This document shows positions 1-7,733 of a stretch of DNA of 47,637 bases, in pieces. A program made the position numbers and the translations under genes. This stretch comes from Intrasporangium_A sp039812505. Lineage in GTDB: Bacteria; Actinomycetota; Actinomycetes; Actinomycetales; Dermatophilaceae. Numbering within the stretch: the first letter of the stretch is position 1; each line of letters begins with the position of its first letter. The stretch is from positions 1 to 47,637 of the forward strand of contig NZ_JBDIAQ010000012.1 in assembly GCF_039812505.1 (NCBI RefSeq), written 5' to 3'. The notes under the pieces are model-generated. The model had not been told where the DNA came from, searched no databases, and saw only the letters and a program-made list of their open reading frames with translations.

Positions 1-200
1 TGCGCGCGCCCGGGCCCTGGAGCCACGAGCCGACGTCCCTGCGATCCACCACGCGGCCAGCCTACGTTGGAAAGTTCCCCGCGGCGTCAGGGGACTGGCC
101 ACAGCGGTGGCGATGGACGTGGCTGGGCGCGGACTTCCGGGCCGCGATCCGATTGTCGGTGGCGCTCGGGGCGTCGGTGGGCGGGACGGGGGCATGTCAA

Positions 201-298
201 CCCGTGCGTCGCCGGCGGGCGGGATGGGGGCCCACGGGGGCTGGCCCCCGTGCGACGCCGGCGGGCGGGATGGGGGCCCACGGGGGCTTGCCCCCGTG
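201..298. repeat. 46-bp tandem repeat, two full copies plus partial third, each with a hairpin
   Basis: Unit one is 201-246 and unit two 247-292; a third copy starts at 293 and breaks off after a few bases. The units differ at only two or three positions. Each carries a perfect 8-bp stem around a 4-base loop: CACGGGGG/CCCCCGTG at 233-252 (loop CTGG) and at 279-298 (loop CTTG). The array ends just before the GlnR-like operator of glnA, so it could be a terminator of the preceding transcription unit or a structured element. Confidence 0.8.
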
Positions 299-304
299 CA
301 ACGT

Positions 305-342
305 GTAACACGCGCGAAACATTCGGGTCATGGCCGGGAAAC
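305..342 (+). promoter_or_regulatory. GlnR-type operator, two a/b box pairs upstream of glnA
   Basis: Four pentamers are spaced exactly 6 bases apart: GTAAC (305-309), GAAAC (316-320), GTCAT (327-331), GAAAC (338-342). This fits the actinobacterial GlnR consensus GTnAC-n6-GnAAC repeated twice, with one mismatch in the third box. A -10-like TAGGGT follows at 353-358, placing the boxes at roughly -60 to -23 of the inferred start site. GlnR is the global nitrogen regulator of actinobacteria and glnA is a classic target. The regulator itself is not in this window. Confidence 0.8.
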
Positions 343-423
343 GGCGGGTGCGTAGGGTCGGGTCCCGACAGCACGGGGTGTGGCCGCGATGGGCCGATGC
401 CTCTCCCATCTTCAGGAGGTTGG

Positions 424-1848
<1,425 letters not shown>

Positions 1849-1864
1849 GCCTCAGCTGCCAACC

Positions 1865-1907
1865 GACCGGTCCCTGGGCTGCAGAGACGCAGAATCAGGG
1901 GCCGGTC
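1865..1907 (+). terminator. Probable glnA terminator
   Basis: An 11-bp inverted repeat with one mismatch (1865-1875 with 1897-1907) and a 21-base loop starts 16 bases after the glnA stop codon and is followed by TCGTTT. A second hairpin, CGGCCGAG/CTCGGCCG with a 3-base loop (1933-1951), follows and may serve the convergent MFS gene. Confidence 0.5.
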
Positions 1908-1932
1908 TCGTTTGCCCTGGTCCGCAAGAGGT

Positions 1933-1951
1933 CGGCCGAGGAGCTCGGCCG
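1933..1951 (-). terminator. Hairpin at the 3' end of the MFS gene
   Basis: A perfect 8-bp stem, CGGCCGAG/CTCGGCCG, with loop GAG lies 12 bases beyond the MFS stop codon. There is no strong T-tract, so the call rests on position and stem strength. Confidence 0.35.
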
Positions 1952-1963
1952 GGGCTGATCTTC

Positions 1964-3244
1964 TCAGGCGGCGCGGGCTGTGGACGCAGGGGCGGAAGGG
2001 GCGTATGCGGCCTCGACGGCCTGGCGCACCGCGACCTCCGGCCAGCGCAGCCCCAGGAGCGCGACGAGCACGAGACACACCCCCGCGCAGACGGTGACCG
2101 CCGCCTCCGGCCCGGTGTGCTGAGCTAGCCATCCCGCACCGAGGTAGGACCCGGCGGCAGCGGCGACCGACAATGCGCCGGCGAGGCTGAAGATCCTGCC
2201 TCGCAGGGCCTCGGGTGTGACCAGCGTGAAGGTCGCCTGCAGCGGGACCATGAAGGCCTGCAGCATGCCGCTGAGGAACCACAGGGCCGCCAGCAGGGGG
2301 AACGGAAGATGGAGCATCGTCAGGACGAGCGGCAGCGGCATCAGCATGGCGAGCGGGATCAGCGAGCTGTTCTGCCAGCGCACATCACGCCGGGTGATCA
2401 GGATGATGCCCAGGACGGCACCGGCCACCGGTGCGGCCATCAGAGGACCGGCCCACCAGCTCTCCCCGGCGATGGGCACGGCCAGCGCCTCCGGGGCCGC
2501 GATGCCGACGCACGCGACCACGCTGAGCAGGATGAACCGGGCCAGCACGGGATGGTGCACCATGTCGCCGGCCGCCCGGTGCAGGTCACGCACGAACCCG
2601 GGTAGCCCCTTGCCCCGCTCGCCCGAGACCGGCCGCAGCTCGACGACGATCAAGATCGTGATCGCCGCGACCAGGAAGGACACTAGGTCGGCGAGGAGCC
2701 CTACCCCGGGGCCGAGCCACGCGACCAGGGCACCTCCGACCGCGAGGCCGAACGCCTGGTTGGTCTGCTCGGACAGCGCGTTCAGTCCGATCGCGCGCGC
2801 GTAGTACTGCCGGTCCGGGAACAGGTCGGTCATCAGGATCATGCTCGATGCCGACGCCGCACCGCCGATCGTCTCGAGGACGACGAGCACGGCGAAGATC
2901 GTCAGCAGCTTGGCCTCGGTCAGCACCAGGACGAGCAGCGCGCCGACGCACAGCGCCCGCAGCAGGTGCCCCCAGACGATGACCCACTTGTAGGGCAGCC
3001 GGTCGACGACCGGCCCGACCAGGCTGCGGCCGAACACCGCGGGCAGATAGCTGACCGCGAGCGTCGTCGCGGCGGCAAGTGGCGAACTCGTGCGCTGGAA
3101 GACGATCGCGGCGATCGTGATCCGCGCGATGTTGTCGCCCCAGAGCGAGAGCGCCGACGCCAGGAAGACCGGGAGGTACTTCGGCACCCTCAGAACGTCA
3201 ACGAAGGACGGCGCAGCGCTGCCCACGTCCTTGGTCACGAGCAC
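1964..3244 (-). CDS. Major facilitator superfamily transporter
   Basis: A 426-residue, strongly hydrophobic protein with about 12 predicted membrane helices in two halves, joined by a hydrophilic loop near residues 205-230 (RPVSGERGKG). Length and layout fit an MFS exporter of the DHA/macrolide-efflux kind. The loop after helix two (FGRSLVGPVVDRLPYKW) resembles the MFS motif-A G-x-x-x-D-R. Substrate unknown. The GTG at 3244 is taken as start; a second GTG at 3238 is possible. It follows glnE by 17 bases on the same strand and is probably co-transcribed with glnA2-glnE, although no nitrogen role is evident from the protein. Confidence 0.85.
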   Translation of the reverse strand: MLVTKDVGSAAPSFVDVLRVPKYLPVFLASALSLWGDNIARITIAAIVFQRTSSPLAAATTLAVSYLPAVFGRSLVGPVVDRLPYKWVIVWGHLLRALCVGALLVLVLTEAKLLTIFAVLVVLETIGGAASASSMILMTDLFPDRQYYARAIGLNALSEQTNQAFGLAVGGALVAWLGPGVGLLADLVSFLVAAITILIVVELRPVSGERGKGLPGFVRDLHRAAGDMVHHPVLARFILLSVVACVGIAAPEALAVPIAGESWWAGPLMAAPVAGAVLGIILITRRDVRWQNSSLIPLAMLMPLPLVLTMLHLPFPLLAALWFLSGMLQAFMVPLQATFTLVTPEALRGRIFSLAGALSVAAAAGSYLGAGWLAQHTGPEAAVTVCAGVCLVLVALLGLRWPEVAVRQAVEAAYAPSAPASTARAA

Positions 3245-3261
3245 ACGCTACCCTGCGTCAG

Positions 3262-6200
3262 TCAGTCGTAAAAGTTGAAACTCATAACATGTCGCGATCG
3301 ACGCGCGACCCGCCGCCAAACCTCGCTCAGCCGACCCCCGGATCCGGGCTCCAGCCCGGCGATGCGGGCCACGCCGTCGGCGTCGCGCAGGTCCGACGGC
3401 AGGCTGTCCGCGGGCCGTCCGCGCCACAGCATCCCGGCGTTGCGCAGGCGGCTCGCGAGCAGCCACGCCTCCCGGAGGCTGTCCGCGTCGGAGGTCGTCA
3501 CGAGGCCGGCCTCCTCGAGGGCGTGCAACGCAGCGAGGGTGCCGGTGACGCGCAGCCCCGGGTGGTCGTGGGCATGGCGCAGCTGGGCCAGCTGGACGGT
3601 CCACTCGACGTCGGTCAGGCCCCCTTGGCCCAGCTTCACGTGCGTGCTGGGGTCGGCTCCTCGGGGCAGCCGCTCGGCCTCCATCCGTGCCTTCAGGGTG
3701 CGGATGTCGCGTACCTGCGCCGGGTCCAGGCCACCCTTCGGCCAGCGCAGCGGCTCGATGAGCTGCAGGAACTCCTGGGCGAGGGTCGGGGGTCCGGCGA
3801 TCGGCGCGGCGCGCAGGAGCGCCTGGAACTCCCAGGTCAGGGCCCACCGCTGGTAGTAGGACCGGTAGGCCGCGATGCTGCGCACGAGGGGACCGGTCCG
3901 GCCCTCGGGCCGCAGGTCGGCGTCGAGGGTCATCGCGGGATCCGGTCCAGCGCCCGAGAGCAGCCGCGCCATCTCCTTGACGACCGCGGTTGCCCGGCCC
4001 TGCGCCACCGCCTCGTCGGCTCCCGGGTGCAGGCCCAGGACGTACATGACGTCGGCGTCCGAGGAATAGCCCAGCTCGGCCCCCCCGAGGCTGCCCATGC
4101 CGACGACCAGCAGGTCCGCTCCGAAGGGTCCGTCCCGGGCGACGACCGCGGCCGTCGCGACCTCGAGGGTCACCTCGATGGTGGCGGCGGCCAGGTCGGT
4201 CAGCGCCTGACCTACCTGTGTCGTCTCGAGCCGACCGGTCAGGTCGGCGAACATGGTCCGGAGCAGCTCGTGGCGCCGAATGGCGCGCACGGCCGGCATC
4301 GCCTCGTCCGCCGCTTCCCGACGAGCCACGGCGGCGCGCATCCGGGCCGCGGTCGCCGCGCGCGGCCGGGGCACCAGCCCGTCGCGCTCACCGAGGATCC
4401 GGACGCTCTCCGGCGAGGCGATCAGCAGGTCGGCCGCCAGGCGGCTGCGGGCCAGCACATGGGCGAGCTGCTCGGCCGCCCGGCCCTCGTCGCGCAGCAT
4501 CTTCAGGTACCAGTGGGTCGTGCCGAGGTTCTCGCTGACCCGCCGGAAGGCCAGCAGACCCGCGTCGGGGTCCGCCTCGTCCGCGAACCAGCCGAGCATC
4601 ACCGGCAGCAGGGTGCGCTGGATGGCGGCCCGACGACTCACCCCGGTGGTGAGCGCCTCGATGTGCCGCATCGCGCCGGCCGGGTCCCGGAAGCCGAGCG
4701 CGGACAGCCGCTCGCGGGCGGCCGCCGGGGACAGGCCCACCTCGTCCGGGGTCAGCCGGGCCGCCGCGGCCAGCAGCGGACGGTAGAAGAGCCGCTCGTG
4801 GATCCGGCGCACCTCCCGTGAGATCGCGACCCGTTCCGCCACGACGGCCGCACCCGGGTCGCGCCGGTGGCCCATGGACCGGCCGAGACGACGAAGGTCC
4901 GCGGCGGACTCGGGCATCAGGTGCGTGCGCCGCAGCCGGTAGAGCTGGATCCGGTGCTCGAGACAGCGCAGGTGACGGTAGTCGCGGTCGAGCGCGGCCG
5001 CGTCGTCGCGGCCCACGTAGCCGCCCCGAGCCAGGGCCGCGAGCGCCTCGAGCGTGGTCGCCGACCGCACCGTCGGGTCGGTCCGGCCGTGCACGAGCTG
5101 GAGCAGCTGGACGCTGAACTCGACGTCGCGCAGCCCACCCGGGCCGAGCTTGAGCTGCCGGGCCGCCTCGGCCGCCGGCACGTGCTGCTCCACCCGGCGG
5201 CGCATGGCCTGCACGTCGGTGACGAAGTCGGCCCGTCCGGCGGCCTCCCACACCAGGGGGGAGATCTCCGCCTTGTAGTGCCGACCGACCTCGAGGTCCC
5301 CGGCCGACACCCAGGCCTTCAGCAGCGCCTGGAACTCCCAGGTCTTGGCCCACCGCTCGTAATAGGCCTTGTGGCTGGCCACCGTGCGCACCAGCGGGCC
5401 GTTCCTGCCCTCGGGGCGCAGCGCCGCGTCCACCGCCCAGAGCGACCCTTCCGGGGTCGGGGTCGAGCAGGCCCGCATGAGACCGGTGGCGAGCTGGGTC
5501 CCGATCCGCAGGGCGTCCTGCTCGTCGGCGCCCTCTGCCGGCTCGGCGACGAAGATCACGTCGACGTCGCTGACGTAGTTGAGCTCACCCCCACCGGTCT
5601 TGCCCATCCCGATTACCGCGAGCCGGCAGACCTCGTGCCCGGGACCGTGCTCCTGCCGGGCGATGACGAGCGCCGCCTCGAGGGCGGCCTCGGCCAGCTC
5701 GGCGAGGGCTTCGCCGGTGGCCGGCAGCACGGCGAGCGGGTCGGGGGCGGTCAGGTCCAGTGCCGCGATCCGCAGCAGCCCGCACCGGTAGGCCATCCGC
5801 AGGGCGTCGTATGGTGTGTGCTTGGCCGGCGCGGTCACCGCCGCCACCAGCTCGGCGCGGACCTGCTCCCCGGGCCTGGGTTCCGCGCGGGCGGCGCAGA
5901 CCCAGTGGCCCGGGTGTCGGACCAGGTGGTCCACGAAGGCCGAGGAGGCGCCCAGGACGGCCAGCACCCGGTCGCGACCGGGCCCGGCGGTGCGCAGCTC
6001 GGTGGCCAGGGCGGCGGGGCCGGTCTCGGGTGGTTCCGCGGCGCTCGTCAGCGCCTCCAGGACCCGCACCAGCCCGAGCAGCGCCAGGTCGGGGTCGGCC
6101 GTCTCCCCGACCGCGCCGAGCAGGTCGGCGGGCAGACCGTGCGGGCCGTCGCCCAGCAGGGCGAGCACCGGATCGTCGAGCAGCGACCGGGCCCGGGGCA

Positions 6201-6264
6201 GGTCGTCGAAGCCGAGCCGGGCGAGCTGCCCGGCGAGCGAGCTGGTCCGGTCCGAGGCGGCCAC
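3262..6264 (-). CDS. glnE: Bifunctional glutamine synthetase adenylyltransferase / adenylyl-removing enzyme GlnE
   Basis: GlnE switches GlnA off and on by adding AMP to, and removing it from, its tyrosine, in response to PII and glutamine. The 1000-residue protein has the expected duplicated nucleotidyltransferase layout: GMGKTGGGELNYVSDVDV near residue 220 (adenylyl-removing half) and GMGSLGGAELGYSSDADV near residue 722 (transferase half), each with the G-x-D-x-D metal motif. LKLGPGGLRDVEF and VKLGQGGLTDVEW are the paired downstream motifs. The GTG start at 6264 lies two bases after the glnA2 stop codon, implying translational coupling. The frame is open further upstream, but that stretch overlaps glnA2. 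Confidence 0.96.
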   Translation of the reverse strand: MAASDRTSSLAGQLARLGFDDLPRARSLLDDPVLALLGDGPHGLPADLLGAVGETADPDLALLGLVRVLEALTSAAEPPETGPAALATELRTAGPGRDRVLAVLGASSAFVDHLVRHPGHWVCAARAEPRPGEQVRAELVAAVTAPAKHTPYDALRMAYRCGLLRIAALDLTAPDPLAVLPATGEALAELAEAALEAALVIARQEHGPGHEVCRLAVIGMGKTGGGELNYVSDVDVIFVAEPAEGADEQDALRIGTQLATGLMRACSTPTPEGSLWAVDAALRPEGRNGPLVRTVASHKAYYERWAKTWEFQALLKAWVSAGDLEVGRHYKAEISPLVWEAAGRADFVTDVQAMRRRVEQHVPAAEAARQLKLGPGGLRDVEFSVQLLQLVHGRTDPTVRSATTLEALAALARGGYVGRDDAAALDRDYRHLRCLEHRIQLYRLRRTHLMPESAADLRRLGRSMGHRRDPGAAVVAERVAISREVRRIHERLFYRPLLAAAARLTPDEVGLSPAAARERLSALGFRDPAGAMRHIEALTTGVSRRAAIQRTLLPVMLGWFADEADPDAGLLAFRRVSENLGTTHWYLKMLRDEGRAAEQLAHVLARSRLAADLLIASPESVRILGERDGLVPRPRAATAARMRAAVARREAADEAMPAVRAIRRHELLRTMFADLTGRLETTQVGQALTDLAAATIEVTLEVATAAVVARDGPFGADLLVVGMGSLGGAELGYSSDADVMYVLGLHPGADEAVAQGRATAVVKEMARLLSGAGPDPAMTLDADLRPEGRTGPLVRSIAAYRSYYQRWALTWEFQALLRAAPIAGPPTLAQEFLQLIEPLRWPKGGLDPAQVRDIRTLKARMEAERLPRGADPSTHVKLGQGGLTDVEWTVQLAQLRHAHDHPGLRVTGTLAALHALEEAGLVTTSDADSLREAWLLASRLRNAGMLWRGRPADSLPSDLRDADGVARIAGLEPGSGGRLSEVWRRVARRSRHVMSFNFYD

Positions 6265-6266
6265 GG

Positions 6267-7604
6267 TCAGAGCCGGGGCAGGTAGCGGTCGAGCTCGAAG
6301 CGGCTGACCTCGCGGCGATAGTCGAGCCACTCCTGACGCTTGTTGCGCAGGAAGAAGTCGAAGACGTGCTCGCCGAGCAGCTCGGCGACCAGCTCGCTGT
6401 CCTCCATCGCCTCCAGGGCCCGACCGAGCGAGGCCGGCAGCGGCTTGATGCCCATGGCGCGCCGTTCGGCGTCGGTCAGGCCCCACACGTCGTCCTCGCT
6501 CTCGGGTGGCAGCTCATAGCCCTCCTCGACCCCCTTGAGACCGGCCCCCAGCAGCACGGCGAACGCGAGGTAGGGGTTGCACGCCGCGTCGAGGGAGCGC
6601 ACCTCGATCCGGGTCGACTGACCCTTGTTGGGCTTGTGCATCGGCACACGCACGAGAGCCGAGCGGTTGTTGTGCCCCCAGGTCAGGTGCGCCGGCGCCT
6701 CTCCGCCACCCCAGAGCCGCTTGTAGGAGTTGACCCACTGGTTGGTGACGGCGGTGATCTCCGCGCCGTGCGTGAGCAGCCCGGCGATGAACTGGCGCCC
6801 GGTCCGGCTCAGCTGGTAGGGCGCGCCCGGCTCGTAGAACGCGTTCGAGTCACCCTCGAAGAGCGAGAGGTGGGTGTGCATGCCGGAGCCGGGGTGGTCC
6901 GAGAACGGCTTGGGCATGAACGTCGCGTAGACCCCCTGGGTCAGGGCGACCTCCTTGACGACGGTCCGGAAGGTCATGACGTTGTCGGCGGTGGACAGCG
7001 CGTCCGCGTAGCGCAGGTCGATCTCGTTCTGCCCCGGGGCACCCTCGTGGTGGCTGTACTCGACCGAGATCCCCATGCTCTCGAGCATCGTGATGGCGGC
7101 CCGCCGGAAGTCGTGGCCGGTGCCGTGCGGGACGTGGTCGAAGTAGCCGGCGTCGTCGACCGGAACCGGGCGACCACGCGGGCCGCGCTGCTGCTCGAGC
7201 AGGAAGAACTCGATCTCGGGGTGGGTGTAGAAGGTGAACCCCAGGTCGGCCGCGTGGTCCAGGGCCCGACGCAGCACGTGACGGGGGTCGGCCACGCTCG
7301 GGGTGCCGTCGGGCAGCAGCAGGTCGCAGAACATCCGCGCCGTGCCGGGGCTTTCGCCCCGCCACGGCAGGATCTGGAAGGTCGTCGGGTCGGGCTTGGC
7401 GAGCATGTCCGCCTCGTAGACCCGGGAGAGCCCCTCGATGGCCGAGCCGTCGAAGCCGATGCCCTCGGCGAAGGCCCCCTCCAGCTCGGCGGGAGCGACC
7501 GCCACGGACTTCAACGTGCCCAGCACGTCGGTGAACCACAGCCGGACGAACCGGATGTCGCGCTCCTCGATCGTGCGCAGCACGAACTCTTCCTGACGGT
7601 TCAT
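6267..7604 (-). CDS. glnA2: Glutamine synthetase-family protein GlnA2
   Basis: A 445-residue type I GS homologue of the GlnA2 subgroup that sits beside glnE in many actinobacteria. It has the HPEIEFFLL, GSGMHTHLSL, NNRSALVRVP and EVRSLDAACNPYLAF blocks, and an N-terminus (RQEEFVLRTIEERDIRFVRL) I recognise from mycobacterial GlnA2. Tyr363 (GYELPPE) aligns with the adenylylation tyrosine. GlnA2 proteins differ in activity between genera, and some relatives act as gamma-glutamylpolyamine synthetases, so the substrate is not certain. The ATG at 7604 is preferred over an in-frame start 63 bases upstream because family homology begins there. A GlnR-like box lies 22 bases upstream. Confidence 0.93.
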   Translation of the reverse strand: MNRQEEFVLRTIEERDIRFVRLWFTDVLGTLKSVAVAPAELEGAFAEGIGFDGSAIEGLSRVYEADMLAKPDPTTFQILPWRGESPGTARMFCDLLLPDGTPSVADPRHVLRRALDHAADLGFTFYTHPEIEFFLLEQQRGPRGRPVPVDDAGYFDHVPHGTGHDFRRAAITMLESMGISVEYSHHEGAPGQNEIDLRYADALSTADNVMTFRTVVKEVALTQGVYATFMPKPFSDHPGSGMHTHLSLFEGDSNAFYEPGAPYQLSRTGRQFIAGLLTHGAEITAVTNQWVNSYKRLWGGGEAPAHLTWGHNNRSALVRVPMHKPNKGQSTRIEVRSLDAACNPYLAFAVLLGAGLKGVEEGYELPPESEDDVWGLTDAERRAMGIKPLPASLGRALEAMEDSELVAELLGEHVFDFFLRNKRQEWLDYRREVSRFELDRYLPRL

Positions 7605-7626
7605 GGCCCGATCCTGCCGCACTCCT

Positions 7627-7642
7627 GTTACCGGGACGTAAC
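7627..7642 (-). promoter_or_regulatory. Palindromic GlnR-like box upstream of glnA2
   Basis: GTTAC (7627-7631), six bases, then GTAAC (7638-7642) satisfies GTnAC-n6-GnAAC on both strands because the site is palindromic. It lies 22 bases upstream of the glnA2 ATG. Only one box pair is present, so it would be a weaker site than the one at glnA. Confidence 0.55.
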
Positions 7643-7664
7643 GCGGGCCGGAGGCCGGATGAGC

Positions 7665-7700
7665 CACCGGGCCCCGGGTTGTGGCACCCGGGGCCCGGTG
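7665..7700 (-). terminator. Strong hairpin terminator downstream of the M6 protease gene
   Basis: A perfect 15-bp inverted repeat (7665-7679 with 7686-7700) with a 6-base loop. It lies 33 bases beyond the protease stop codon, between that gene and glnA2. There is no T-tract, as is usual in high-GC actinobacteria. Confidence 0.75.
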
Positions 7701-7703
7701 TTG

Positions 7704-7721
7704 TCGAGCCGGCCGGCTCGA
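7704..7721. repeat. 18-bp perfect palindrome TCGAGCCGGCCGGCTCGA
   Basis: A perfect palindrome of 18 bases lying 12 bases after the protease stop codon (minus direction) and just before the 15-bp stem hairpin. It could be part of a double terminator. Confidence 0.6.
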
Positions 7722-7733
7722 CGGGGCGTCAGC

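Larger units (their letters stand above)
1..423. other. Non-coding upstream region of glnA
   Basis: I see no convincing gene in the first 423 bases; several open frames cross it but none has a recognisable protein or a good ribosome binding site. It holds a 46-bp tandem repeat with strong hairpins (201-298), a GlnR-type operator (305-342) and a -10-like TAGGGT at 353-358. The tail of an upstream gene could lie in the first 60 bases, but I cannot support one. Confidence 0.6.

Noticed and set aside
201..298. CRISPR-like array
   Set aside because: The 46-bp units are directly tandem with no variable spacers.
67..423. N-terminal extension of glnA to an upstream ATG
   Set aside because: The extension is arginine/glycine-rich, covers the repeat and GlnR operator, and lacks similarity to GS; ATG 424 has a clear ribosome binding site.
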